DNA of 64,000 bases from Hanleya hanleyi (Eukaryota > Mollusca > Polyplacophora > Lepidopleurida > Hanleyidae), in the NCBI GenBank assembly GCA_036873755.1, contig JAVTVY010025266.1:1-64000 (forward strand), read 5' to 3'. The notes under the pieces were generated by a model. The model searched no databases. It saw nothing but the letters and a program-made list of their open reading frames with translations, and had not been told where the DNA came from. Shown piece after piece: positions 44,372-59,300 of the stretch; positions within the stretch are counted from its first letter, which is position 1; every line of letters begins with the position of its first letter. Made by a program: the position numbers and the translations under genes.

Positions 44372-47300
44372 GTATGTGTGTTTTAAATTTACATATTCAA
44401 TTGAATTATTCTGTACATTTTATCTGATCAGTTTCAGTTTATATCTAAATTAGCAAATAAACATTCTCTCTTGAATAATTAGACTGGAATTAGTGAGCAA
44501 TGTATTCCGATTGAAATCAGCCTGTTAGATTGAAAATCCCAGTTTATTAGAATCTATCAGATTGATTTTCACCCCTCGGCCAAAATTTGGCCGAAGGGTA
44601 TTGTCGTCGTCATGTACGTCCGTCCGACCGGGCGTCAGTCCGTCCGTCCGTCTGTCCGTCACACCTTTCTCGTTACCAAGATATCTTTAGACAATCTTGC
44701 AGTGCACATCCATATGCTCGTGACCCAGAATCCTATTGAGTCTGGACCCGATTGATTGGAAACTTTGGTGACCATCTTTAATTTATGCGAAACCATCACA
44801 GCTTTCTCGTTACCAAGATATCTTTAGAATGACTTACCCTAGGCAAACCTAACTTGCAGTGCACATCTATATGCTCGTGACCCAGAACCCTATTGAATCT
44901 CGATCCGATTGGGTGGAAACTTTGGCGGCCATCTTTAATTTATGCGAAACCATGAATCTTGTGTATCTCGGGTATTATTTCGCTGTTCAGTGTGAAACTT
45001 GGTATAGATCATCGATGCATCAAGAAACTTCAAAGGCATGACCAAACCAGTTTCTCTGATTCGTTAGAAACCTTGGCGGCCATCTTTAATTTATGCTAAA
45101 TCTTTAATGATGTATGTCTCTGATACCATTTAAGTGTTCTATACGAAACTTGGTTTACAGCATCGATGTATCAAGGGACTTGCAATGAATAATCACATGA
45201 GTTCCTTTGAGTGGCGGGAAGGATGGGCAGCCATCTTTAATTTATGCAAAATCATTAATGATCTCTATCTCTGATACCGTTCAAATGCTCGATGTAAAAT
45301 TCGGTATACATCATCCTTGCATCAAGAGAATTATGTAATGAATACCGGTTTCCCCTGATTGGACGGAAACATTAGGGGTCATTTCTAATTGCACAATTTT
45401 TTATAACCTGCATATTTGTCACTTGACTGCTTGGTGTTCCTGACATCTTCATTCAAATTGAATACATTATGAATGGCTGGAATCCAGAGCCGAGACGTTC
45501 ATAAAGTTAGACTGCGGTTCGCAGTTCGTTATTCGGGACCAGTCATTCAGCGACTCATAACAGCGCCCCCTGGCGTCAGATTTGGGATATAAATATGCAA
45601 AGATATAAAGCATGACATTCTCTCTTGCTATACCGAGTTTGGAGTTCAAAATACTCATAATAAAAAAAATACAGATTTCCATATCTGAGGAAATAATTGC
45701 GAAATGAACTGCGAACTGCGAACCGCGGTCTAACTTTATGAACGTGAGCCGAGGGGTTTTCAGATGCGCAGCTTCGTATTCAGTCTACATTAGATCCATT
45801 CAGTTCAATCTAACAAACTGAAAATAATTCAATCGACCCGAAAGATTGATATTTTAATCCGTGAGTCTTAGATCTTGTACCTAAGGCCATTGTCACTTGA
45901 TTGTTGTTTATCATGACCTTGATTTTTTAAATACACATGCTAGATGCTATAATTATTTATTATTAATTATTAAATTGCAGACTAATTGTGTATGAATATG
46001 AAGAAAATGAGTCAGTTTTACTCATGAAAATATAAATCCCTCATCTATATTAATTATTTGCTCTCAAAATATAGATGAGGGCTGGTCATGCTAAACAACT
46101 AATTAAGTGACAATGGCCTAATTCCAACATTCTTAAATCAAACTGCCAAATTTTTGGTGCGATTGAAAATATATTCAATCTATTAGATTGAAAACGAACA
46201 CACTGAATCTAATTTAGACTGAACATTCAGTCTAATAGATCCTAATAAACTGGAATTTGCAATCTAATAGATTCATTTTCAATCAGAATAGATTGTTCAC
46301 TAATTCCAATCTAATTATTTGAAAGAGTTGTTTCCCTTTCAAATAGGACTATACATATATCATTTGATTGACTTCCCCACTAAAAACTAACTGTGGTAAT
46401 AACTGTAAATGTACGTCATATTCAAGGTAACGATGTGAGTAATAAATTTTTTTTCCCAACATTTCTCTTTCTGTCTCAGAAGATTCAAAGGCAGTTTTTT
46501 GCAGTGAGAGTGATGCCGCTGTGGTCTTTGTTTACGTCAGAGATGGCGTTAACGACGTCATACTTCGAGCGTCCTGCACTGCATGTGGGACGACGTGGCA
46601 ATTCGGAGAGGAATCTTGCCCCAGAACTCACTAGCTGCGAAAGTGACCTCTGACCTGGTGGATTTCTGGAAGCGGAAACGGGACCACGTTCGCGCATGCG
46701 CGCAATTAATTCTGGCGGAACCAATCTCACGTTCAGCTATTTTCATATTGGCGGAACTTAGCGCAGCTGGTAAATTCTGGAGTTAGATTGCTATTTTTCA
46801 ACTAAACATAGAAATACCTTTGGTGAATTTCTGGGTGGTGAATTTCTGGGTGCGGAAACTGGATCAGGACCGTACATGCGCGCTAATAATTTTCTGCAGA
46901 ACCAATCTCACGTTCGGCTATTTCCGTATTGGTATGTTTTTACCTTAAAAATTAACTTCATTTCGTAGTAAAATGCGACCGGATCACTCGATTATCAAGG
47001 GCAATATTTCGTAGCCAGTGTGGTGGATAAGAATTTCCTGGTGATTAGCGTCCGGTTTCATATTCTTTCCTATTGCAACCAAGGACGGACACTTATCCCC
47101 AGTGTGGAGAAAAATGCCTGGCTGGGATAGAAGATAGGAGCCGGACACTCTTAGTCACCGGACATTCTTAGTCTCCACACCGATTCACCACGTGATCGCC
47201 ATACGCTCCTCACGGATGGCTTTTTTTTTTTGCTTTCCTTGGAAGAGACTAAGTTCCGCCGACACGGAAATAGCCGAACGTGAGATTGTTCAGAGAATGG

Positions 47301-50300
47301 AATAAATTTATGACTATGTAGCGTTGTGATGTGGTGACTCGATCCATAATAACCTCACAAGTTCCGACATGCTTGTGGCGCTGTGCTCTATAATATATTA
47401 CACTCAAATTATTCGATTTGAAGCCTTAAATCAAAAAGCAGTTTATAAATCCTATAGCTTAGAAGCTATAAGCTATACTACAAGATTTTGAGTCATTGTT
47501 AAACGCTTATATAAACAGGGTTTATTATTATGAGTATGTACCCCAATCTGGCTACCTCTGGTACCGTCTGCCTGATATCTCTGCCTATGTCCTACACATG
47601 ATACATTTGTCAGTTGCGTCCGAAAATGAGAGTTCGACGCCCTTCCCGGGAACCAATGAATAGTACTCATCGCGCCCGCGCGCGTCCATCGATTCTCGTG
47701 TGATTGACTGAAATAATTTCAATATATATGGTGGATAGACTGAAGACTGAGAGGTTCATACGGAAAATCATCTTCACAAGTCCAGGTAAATTCTAAATTC
47801 TCTCAGAGGGTTTACCTGGACATTTTTGTTGATTCGAATGAGTTCTTGGGTCGATGCCTCTATTATACAATCTCGTACATTTCATCTCCCGCGCTTGTTT
47901 TGAATTAGCATGTCGGTATCCCAAGTCTGCGGGTTTTGCTTTGACTTTCGATGTCGATTTCATCTTGGCATCAAAGCAGTTTGACCCGCGATGAAATTCA
48001 AACCTGTCACATCTCATACCTCGCAGCGGATTGGCCTAATCAACTAGCTTAGCGCGTTCACTGATTGGGTTGATTCAAAGGCAAACTCATTGATCTATTT
48101 ATCAGTGTAGGGCGGACAATTTGAACAGATCGTTCAATCACTGCGGAAATCCTCTCCATCACGTAGAAGCGCCATCCTAACGTTCCAGTGACTAGCCTAT
48201 AAAAGGCTTTCCCATACTCTCCCTCAAACCACCAACTCAGCTCAACAACTCAACCCGGCAACTAAATCATTATGCACTACTCTTCCCACACTTTCTCGAA
48301 CACAAATCTATTAGGGTTTAGACCACTAAAAGATTTACATTGGCGGCAATGTTAACGTCATTGCATCTCGTCGATTCCCTATTAAGTCTAGACTTCCAAA
48401 TTTCGGCAAGAAGTGCTACAACCTGACAAACCTCTTGACAGGGGTCGCCCACCTGGATTTTGAGTTCTGCGCGCTTGTACAAATGACGTCATAATTTTGG
48501 CTTTTTTGACGGCTTTCAGAAATCGGCGCACAGGCACCCCAATAGTCCCTCTTAGCAACACTAGGTCAATACTTGGATGGGTGACCGGGTGCTGTACTGG
48601 CTGGGCTGATCAGTGTCCAGGGTAATAGGAACTGTGAGCACTCTCGTGTTCTGGCACATGTAGGCACCGTCGTGATATGACTGAAACAAGGTTGAAAACG
48701 ACGTTAAACTCTACTACTCTACTACTCTTAGCAACACCTTATTAGACCTTGAGTTAAAATCAAACTCACAGCGAAATTAAGTTACACATATACCATACTC
48801 CATTCACCTCCCACTGGCCTTCAATTATTCGTCGCAACAGAGACTTGAAAAAATATTGAAAACAATTCATTTCTCTGGCAGAGGTTGACTATTTTATTTA
48901 GTGGTCTTAGCCCATTAGGACACCAGCACCCCACCGACTGAGCCAAAGGGAAAACGCTGCTAACACTCCATCACATGGGAATAAAAATTACGAACATACT
49001 TGCCGTTGGGAATGCTGGTATCAGTCTCATTAAACAATATAGTACTGTTATATTGAATGACCGTTGATTGCGATGTTTACGATATTGGCAGCATCATACA
49101 CTCTCAGAAATATTCAGTGAATAATCCCGAATAGATCAGGCTGCACATCCACAACTCAATTTCAGGGATTTTACCTGAAATCCAGGGATAATTTCCTGAA
49201 ATTGAGGTGTATCATCCATGAATTAAGGCTAAATTACCTGAATTTAGGGGATTTTACGTACCTGAATAGTGTCGGGAATTTACTAATCAGGGTGGTAAAT
49301 TTGCCTGAATTTCAGGGAAAATCCTCTCATTCAGGGATTTTTTATCTGTAATTCAGGAAATTATCCCTGGATTTCAGGTAAAATCCCTGAAATTGAGTTG
49401 TGGATGTGCAGCCTGATCTATTCAGGATTATTCCCTGAATATTTCTGAGAGTGTACCAGAGATATTTTTGCTTTGTTTCAGGTAATAGCTACATTAATGT
49501 CATCAACGCACTTGCGCCGTATTTTTTGAAACATCGACACCATGAGACGGTCACTGGATACAAACTAACGGACATCGGGTTCTGTGACGAATATGTCATC
49601 GTTTCAGCGGAAAGCCTTAGTGATACGAGCGATGGCGTGGTGCGTGTTTACCAAAAATACAATGCCGTGGAATCATCGATGACACTACTTCATTCCATCC
49701 AACGTAGGTGTGAACAAAAAATCTATAAATTGCTTAAACCTGTCAAACCGGTTGGCTAGCGTACACAACCAGGAAAATGGCGTTGATCAACACCAATAGT
49801 GTTAAATTTAGATCTACACCATATGTCCCAAACACGCTTTATTGGTGTTGGCTAACACCATTACTTGGTGCTGAGCCAGTATTTGCACTTATCAGTTTGC
49901 ACCAGAATATGGAGTTGAGCCATTTTTAACACCCTTTTATTGGTGTTGACCAACAGCATTTATTTGGTGTTGAAATGGGCTCAACACCATTTTGTAGTGT
50001 TAACATTGGTCAACCTCATTTTATGGTGTTGACCAGCGATCAACACCAAAAAAAGAACGTTGGGACCACCATTTTTTTTCAGGCTTAGCAAAACACCTAT
50101 TATGCTAGAGTGTTATAACTTGCAAACCATTTATGGTACTTGAGTGAAATGCTACCCAATCAGGAATTTCACCTGGTGCTCTGATGAATCTTTTCGGACG
50201 CTACTTGGATCGATTTGTTTTTATTTAATCGTTCTACAGTTATCCAACTATAATAGTCAGATCATTTATTACAGTTGACGCTAATATGAGAGCTTATTCT

Positions 50301-53300
50301 AATAATATAATAAAAAATATTGAAAATATCGGTTTCCACGTCGTTCATGTATTGCAGTCATGTGTACAGCATATTCATCAATACGAGCGGCTTCATGGCT
50401 TATTTCACCTGGTAACGGTGAAGCTATGTCAGGCTAAACAGGTTGGGGCAATCCCGCTCTCTAAAATGGAGGTAAAAATGTCGTTTTTGCTTAACAAATC
50501 GGTTCACATAATGAGTTCAGCTAAATCCTCTTGAAGCACACACAAACATATATATCCGCACCAAATGGTATAGTAAAAAAAAATATTGCCATCAATCTAA
50601 TTTGCATAATAATAGGATAAACATCTGTCTCGCTGTTTGAACAACATTGACTTTTTTGGACATGGAACAATAGATAACTTAATGCGCCTGAAGTTTTGAA
50701 GCATTGGGTGATTAGGAATTAAAAGTTATTGAGCAAAAACGACCCTTTTTACCTCCATTTTAGAGAGCGGGATCGCCTTTAACCGGTTAAATGTATATCT
50801 CCATGGCTGAGTAATGACGAAAAACATGATTGCAGTGAAACCTGTGAATACCGACACATGGGTAAACTGACCAACCTCTAAATACTGACATTATCCATAG
50901 TCCCAATATTTAAATGTATTTTTTATACGTTGATAAACCAGAACCCTGTCACGACCGACACTATAATTTCATCCCAAGCTTGGTCGGTATACACAGGTTT
51001 CCCTGGATTTCCGTTGCCAGCATCTTTCTCTCCTCGTGACTCAAGTCCATTGAAATATATTTCTTTTCAATCATTTGCCAGTCGGCGCTCTTCCCAATAT
51101 GGTGGCCCTGACGTCCGACTGCAGAACCATTGTAGCTGCGATTGAGGGAAAGCCCTATTTAGATGAGGGACAAGTAGTAGACCCAGAAGGCGGAGTCCAC
51201 CTCATTCATTTCGCATCAACAGACCTAAGTGGAACCTACGAATTAAAGAAGCTCGATTTTAAGGCATTTGAGTAGGTGACGTGTTGCACTTTTTAATTGA
51301 CCCATTTCTGTAATCGAGAAAATGAAACCAGAGCTGAAAAATCCTTCGTCATTAGAGGTTTATGCGTATAGTTGTGTGTAGGTTAGTGTGAGGGTGAGTG
51401 TGTGAGGGATTGTGAGAATGTGTTTTTTTCGGGTTTACCAAGGGTATAGTAAACCCTACATTAGTATCACTCTTCAGTTTTTCTTTTTTCTTCTGCACAT
51501 GTGTAGTTTTGATCTCCTGCCCGGAGACTGTTCTCATTTGATGCCCCTTACAGCATTCATATTTGCCGGTGACCGAATTTCGCCAGATTGGAACGAGGTC
51601 AGACAGCTCATTTACATATTTTGTGTAGTCCATTGGTTGAACTAAGCTCGTGACTCTTTCCCGCTGAATAGTTATTCAGATTTTGTGACGTGTATTGGTC
51701 GAGGTCAAAATGTCGACAGCTGATTGGCTCACGCTCTTGACATCTGTACTAATTTACAATCCAGAACTGCCACCATTGGTCAAATTGCAGTGACATGTTC
51801 TTCTCTTGTGAAATGATGAGGACGGTCGCGTTGCTTTGGAGTTTAGCCTAGGGCGAATGAAAACAGTTGAGACTGGATGATTATAAACTGTGGTTGTCCC
51901 GTCACGATGAGAGGACAGCCACGTGCACGGTGTGTCAAACAAATGTGATCTGTCCAATTTGGTCGAGGGTGCTTTGAGGAGCCATGTACAAAAACTACAG
52001 GGCACAAATTACGCATGAACAGAAAAATCAGGGACGGTCAACACATGGACAATGCGGCATTTACTACACCCGAGACAACAACGACAATAAATGAGACTGC
52101 CGTGCCCGCCCGAGCTTCAACTTCTTCCTCGAACGGTGAGACGACCAATACCGTGCACGACCGTACGCGTGGCCGTATGAAAAACTTATGAGTTGAAGTA
52201 TTGGAAACTTTAATCAGCTGTTGAACTGTGCACATTACCTGTTGGTTTCAAGTTCAAACTTATGCAGACCTTGGTGAGGTCATGCTGATTGCTCAGAAAT
52301 TTTCGATTTTTTTAAATATGCTGTATTTTCTGCCTTACAAGTAACTATGAAACAAAAGTCTTGAGTTTTTTTTCATTCATGTGTACACTGGTAAGACTAC
52401 ATTAGGTGTCCAATAATTTCATCACATCCAGTGCAGAAAATGATTGATTTCTTCTCCAATCTCGCTATTGAGAGCAATAAATAGAATTCACATTTAAATA
52501 CACATTATTTTTCATTTATTGAAGTGGGAAGTGCAATAAAATTATTATAAATCGTAATGCAGTTTAACCAGTGTGCATCTGACATGCCAGAAGGGATTAA
52601 CCATTTCCTTGTAAGAAACTTGCAGTGTTTCTATATTTTTATTCTTGCTTGGATAAAGCCTGGTGATAGGTATTTCAATATGACTTAGTGATTCAATCCT
52701 GCCGTACCGGCCGTATTTTGCACATTTCGGTGCATTTACAGTCGACATTTTCTCTTGTTGCAAAATTATGACACCTTTAACCAAAATCATATTTAGACTT
52801 ATTTGTTGTCCAAAATAGTTAAAATTGGTTTTGGTTAAAGGTGTCCTATTTTTGTAATAAGAGAAAAGCTGCACCGAAAAGTGCATAAAAATATGAAAAG
52901 AAGCCAATGTACCAATTTGGTGCGCCATAAATCCGTTTTCGTGCATTTGCAGTCCTTCATTATTTTTTGTCTTTGAAAGTTTGGCCCTACAAACCGAACA
53001 GCTTGAGGACGATTCCCTATGTAAAGCGAACATCACCTTTCTTCCTTTAAATGATCACAAATATGGGACTAATAACCCCCTCTGATGCAAGTAAACCCGA
53101 CATCAGTACTTTAAGTACTTTGATTGTACTCTGTTATCACTTTTCAGCTCTGTTTTTTCTTCTTCTGCACATGTGTAGTTTTGATCTCCTGCCTGTTCTC
53201 ATTTGATGCCCCTTACAGCATTCATATATACACATTTGTAATGCACGGTAGCTTGTGCATTAAACGTAATAATTGGGACATTATCGCAGTAAATTTTATC

Positions 53301-56300
53301 TTTCCAATTTCTTTTAAATTTGCCTTTCCAATCTATTTCATCCGGTATCATTTGTTAGGGCGGAAAGGGTAGTCATTCTCAACGGTCCATCGACAACCGA
53401 TCCAAGGTCACAAGGTAATGTTCGCTTTAGATAGGGAATCGTCCTCAATGCGTTTTGATACACACAGCTGGTGGGGCTAATTTTTGTCTAAAAAGTGCCA
53501 AATTAACAATTTCTTACAGTCTACATACTGAATTATTAGATAAAGAATAAATCAAGGCCCACAGATAAACACAACCAGACTTACAGTGGTTCAAATCTGT
53601 CGCATTGGCTTATTTCGCACTTTTCGGTGCATTTACAGTCGACATTTTCTCTTGTTGCAAAATTATGACACCTTCAAGCAAAATCATATTCAGACTGAAT
53701 ATTTCAGAATTATTTGTGTTTAAAATAGCTAAAATTGGTTTTGGTTAAAGATGTCCTATTTTTGTAACAAAAGAAAATCTGCACCGAAAAGTGCTTAAAA
53801 ATAAGAAAATAAGCCAATGTACCAACTTTGGTGCGCCATAATTCCGTTTTCGTACACCTGCAGCCCTTCATTATTTCGTGTCTTATAATTCAGCATGTAG
53901 GCTGTACAAAATGGCCCATTTCATATCCTTTTGATAGAAGGGAAAGGTTGGTCCTACAAATGAACAGCTTGAGGGTGATTTCCTCCCTTTTTTGATCACA
54001 AATATGGGACTAATAACCCCTCTGATGCAAGTAAACCCGACATCAATACTTTAGATACTTTGATTTCTAAAAGGTGTAAAGCGGGGATATTGTAAATAAA
54101 TTCGCACCTTCATAATGAAGACAAAGGGTGGGAATCTGTGCCAAAATCCGAACAGCGAATGTCAGCTGAACGACTCCCGTCTTAGCTTCAAGCACTGCCC
54201 ACATTTGAAATATCGTTGACACGCTCAAAGCGTTGAAATTACTTCGCAATATAAACCTGCTATCTACCAGCTAATAGCCTTTGTTTCGTCAACAAATAGA
54301 TTCTAAAAAGTAGATAAGCAGTAGCTTATAGGTTAGATTCTTGATTTTCTGTACGTTTTGAACGAATCTATTCGCGTAGGGATCTGCATTAGTATCATCT
54401 TCACGACGTCAAGGTTTCTATCTGTGAGCCAAAGGCGAACCCTTGAATATCTTGCATAGCAGACCGTGTTCCGCCCACATTCCAGTTTACGTGACCGAGA
54501 AAAACTGCACTGATGGTAAAATACGTTAGGGCTTTACTTTCGCTGCTAAACTATTCGCTGATACCGAATGTAAAATATTTAATCCAAGCACGCATAACAA
54601 TAAAATATTAATGGAAAGATCAGTGAAATTTTATAGAAATGCGTGCGTTATTTCACCCAATTCAAGTCCTTCAGTGGGAAGGTGAGGGGCAGATACACTG
54701 ACATCGCGGACCGCCTTTAAAGTTTCAGTGTTTCCCACATTTGCCTGGCTTGTTGGATGTTTGATGGTAGATGAATGGGTTTGTTTTCTCTTCAAATAGA
54801 TTTTGTTTTATATGGTTCCTTTATATAATTTATTAATGTTCATGGTTGTTGAAAATGTGCGTGTTCATCTGCCACCGGCCGGGTATCGCACAAGCTATAT
54901 GGTGTTTTCGAATCTGTCGCCATAAACAAGTGATCTGATTGGTCATTATGTTCAGGATGTTGCTTTTGCTGATTGGCTGACATCTATAGCTGTGTTGTCG
55001 TTGATCGTGATACAGTGTCCAAGTGGACCAGGGGTATCTATGATAGAGATACCCCTGGCTTTAGCGAGGATAAATTAGTATGTGATTAGTCTCAGAAAAT
55101 CTAAGAATGTGCTTGAGAATTGTACTAGAGCATTCGACTGCTGTTAGGGGTTCTAATGGCTCCTGCTATGCGATTGAATCTGTTCCTGCAAGCGTTTTGT
55201 AGACGTCTCTAGTGAAAAAGGTAAATACGGTATATGTCCCCACTTTTACTGGCGAATTAGAAAGGTGCCTGTATGAAATGTTGGTGTTTGCCTGGATGTT
55301 TCCACTTTGTTAACAAATTCTCTTTGTGCCGAATGTGGTCCCAATTACAGCAAGAATATATGGGAAGCCGTTTTGGTGATTATTCCTTTATTTTATATAA
55401 AAAAAATCTTGTTTTGATATAAAAAATAATTGTGCGTCGTTTTGGTATTTATTAGGTCATTTTTTCATATCAGACATGTTTTGATATAAAAAAAATCTAT
55501 TTTTGACACCCCAAAATCTGTCTTTGATTGCTTTTTTTTATATCTGCCCATGTACCTTATGAACACCAGCAATAAAAGAGGAGCTGAGATACCAAGACTA
55601 CGTCCTAGAATCCTCCGTATTTAGTATGAATGCGAGATGCCGAAGGAGGCATTCCTGTGGAGTGGGATATCGCAAATTTAACAGTTTGCCTGTCTACTTT
55701 TTAATTGCACTTCATCAATATACATGATATAGCATTTTGCCACGCCTTTTAGTTACGGTAACATTTTATTTCTCAGTTGCACAATGTTCTGAATAGCTAT
55801 AATGCTATAAATTAAATGTACCTACGGAAAACAAAGAATGCGGTATATATGATCAGCTTAGTATACCGTAGACCTAATTTGGTATCCTGGCTCAGTTTAT
55901 CCACGCACAGGAGGGGAGGGGCTTTTGGGCCATCACCTACAAGGAACGTGTCAAGGGTGTGCCAAAAATCCCGAATTTTGAGCATACATAATTTTTGGCT
56001 ACTCTGCACTCGTATATCGATGCAAACCGACCCAGGCACATATCATTTGAGATTTGATTTGACTAGGTCAGCACAGATGGCTACAAAGAGCAGTGTATGA
56101 ATCGAAAGTATTTTAGTTAGTTAAGTTTACCACGCCGACCCTATCAAACTTGCTGCAATATCTCCTAAACCAAGAAGAATTCAGAGATGTGACTCTACGA
56201 CGTTATTGCCTATCAGATTGGGGTTATTCGGAGCCTACTTGCATATCCCTTCGAGCAGAGGATCATGGGTTAATTCAATATGGAGGCCATGTGGGTGTGA

Positions 56301-59300
56301 CTTAAAAGTCGTGTTTTCGTCCTTTCTCTTGAAAAATTTGACTTTTCTCGTTAAAATGCCAAATATTATTTTATTTCACATTGGATAATGATTTTCGAAT
56401 TTCTTATTTTCGAAGGTATAAATAGAGGATCGGAAAATTTGACAAAAAGCGACACAAACATTTTTTTAATATGACGTCATTATGATGTCATCAGGACGGC
56501 CATCTTGATTTTTCTTTTACATGTTCTGATAGAGCTTGACTTCAAGATATATTGTTGGAAGCTTCAATGCCCTAGCCTAAGTAACAAGTGAAATATTTAA
56601 TGAATCTGATGCGACTTATGCCGGATTAGCCACTTGTGACACCAAGTGGCACTACCTGCCGATAGCGGGTGTTACCAAATTGCTTCTATAGCCTCTACTA
56701 ATCAGCATGGTCATGTCTAGCTATGCGCCAAATTTCATGCTTGTTTCCAAAAGTGCATAAACATTGTCATTTTTTTAGCTAAGCCACTGGACTAGTGATT
56801 GCGTAATCATTGTGGGCAGTTTGGAGGCTACCCAGAACATAAACCACTAGTCTCATTCCCTGAATAAACACAATACGAAAAAATTATCCAAGACGACTGT
56901 CAGATTCAACTCAGTATTAGAAATTTCTGCCAAATATTTCTTCACCAAATCATATCGAAACTGACATGTAAATTATTCTGAATTAATGATATACTTCGGT
57001 AAATTTATTTGAATGTTTCCACAGTTCAGCGATATACGAGCCCAGAGGTGTACGATTTATCTACAAGGAAAATTCTAATACGTTCGCACAAGATCTGGAA
57101 CCGGAATACGTCACAATTAACTCCGACAACACAATCGCTTACGTATCTCTGCAGGTAGGTTAATATATCAACCACCGAACAGGGTTGTCTCCCCTTCTGT
57201 TATAACGATGGGAGGCAACTCTGCTCGGTGACTGCCAATGAATATGATCTAATATACAGGTCGTTACATCAATATTTATTGGCGATAAGAGTTTTCGATG
57301 ATAAAATAACATGCGGTCATTCGCATCTGGTCATCATTATGTCTAAGACAAAAGTAGGCTACATAAAAAAATAATTTAGTCACTTTTCGCTAATGCTAAT
57401 ATAGGTCACTTTTATATATATATTTTTGAACTTCGACTAAATGTTTAACCCTTGTGGTGGGGTATTTTTAAATCGCCGCAGCTAAAGGGGCCTTGGGAAA
57501 GATTAACCCTGGCTAATCAAGTACTGTAGTTATCTTTCCCTAAATAAAGTTTCTTCTTCTTATTATTATTATTAGACAAAATCAGATTTTTTATTTTATT
57601 TATCAGATGTTAAGAAAACAAAATAATCGATCAACCATAGACTATGTCATTCTTGGTATGTGCTTTAGAATAGGTTAACCGGAAGACTATACTGTGAAGT
57701 CATGTGGCTCTGTGTGTATGTCGGCACCTCTTCCCACTTCCCTTATATGTGTTGTAATCACCAGTTACTACATCCCTTGTAGGAGAACAACGCCATTGCC
57801 ACCGTTAACATTGGCGATTTCAGCACTGCAGCGATTACAGAGCTTTATCCTCTTGGATCAAAGGATTGGTCGCAGACAAAGTTGGACGCCAGCGACCAGG
57901 ACGAAGGTATAGAAATACATAAGTGTGCAGGCATATATAACATCGTGGGATATCATGTCAGCCTACAGCATGATATTTCAGTGGGACAGCACTATAAAAT
58001 GGCAGTATTAGATTTGCTCTGTTACAAGTAGGTAACCTCGCCTCTCCACCTCCCCCTTCTTTTCCTCGTCGTGAAAAAAACTGAAAAAAAATGTTAAAAG
58101 CGATGTCAAACCCTATTCACTCACTCACTACATCATCGGCTCTCCATGTCAGCTGCGCCACCTACTAAGATGTTTGTATCTATCTGCACAAGTAGTGGGG
58201 CGGTCCCTTCAGCGAATTTGCCATGTGGCAGCATTGGTCAGTTTGATCCAAAATTGAACTGCACGCAATTTTATTGGCATATTTACCTTCTCTATATTAT
58301 CAACCTATCTTATAGGTAGCTCGGGCAGATGTATATATATATATACACATTAGATTACATGAGGAGATTATGAGCTGGTCAAGAGAAACCCTCACAAATC
58401 AAACTAAACTGGTCCCCCGAAAATACGATATTGTAACATTTAATGTTTATCTGCCGTTTTAGTCACAAAGCTTCTTTGACTTTTGGATTGGGATGTAGGA
58501 AGGCTCGGTTCACTGATCTTTCGTCGTGAATAGTTCATTGCATTACCTTGAAGTTTTTATATATGATGCTCTTATAATCTCCACCATGTCACGAATATGT
58601 GTAAGAGAATTTCAACTTCAAAAAAAATATGCTGATTTGCCAAGACGAATATCGTGATCAACGGGAGCGAGTATATCACCACGTTGATAACTTATAAATG
58701 TAGTGCCCGCGAGCAGAGAGAGTCAGTATTTCAGTATTTTGATGATTTTTAACTGTAGTGCCCATGCAATCTCCGCGAGCATAAAGAGCCAGTATTACAC
58801 TTTATTGATGATTTTTTAACTGTAGTGCCCATGCAGTTTGCCTGAGCAGAGTCAGTATTTCACTACCTTGATGATCGTTTAACTGTAGCGCCAACGCAAT
58901 CTCCGTAAGCAGAGAGAGTCATTATCACTATCTTGATGTGTTTTTAACTGTAGCACCGATGCAGTCTCTCTGAGCAGAGAGAGCCATTATTTCACTATCT
59001 GGATAATTATTAACTGTAGTGCCCATGCAATCTTCGTAAGCAGAGAGAGTCATTATCACTATCATGATGTGTTTTCAACTGTAGCACCGATGCAGTCTCC
59101 CTGAGCAGAGAGAGCCATTATTACATTATCTTGATGATTTTCAACTGTAGTGCCCATGCAGCCTCTGTTAGCAAAGATAGAGTGAGTGAGTGAGTGAATA
59201 GGGTTTAACGTTGCTTTCAACATTTTTTCAGCTATATCACGACGGGGAAGGGAAGGGATGGGAGGGGGAGGGGCGGGAGTACCTACTTTTAACAGAGCAG

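Larger units (their letters stand above)
44474..46320. mobile_element. Outer inverted-repeat element in intron 1, hosting nested insertions
   Basis: 'aataattaga(c/t)tggaattagtga' near 44474 and its reverse complement near 46297-46318 head imperfect inverted repeats of about 100 bp ('gattgaaaat', 'cagtttattag.atctat'). Three younger elements lie within it. Confidence 0.65.

Noticed and set aside
48198..48206. TATA box of a second gene
   Set aside because: No coding frame or exon follows within several hundred bases; probably chance or a decayed element promoter.
48562..48600. 5S rRNA gene
   Set aside because: Only part of the 3' half is present, with a gap, and it is joined to a SINE core and tail.
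52545..53036. 163-codon minus-strand frame
   Set aside because: It spans a foldback repeat and a segmental duplication and shows no protein family features.
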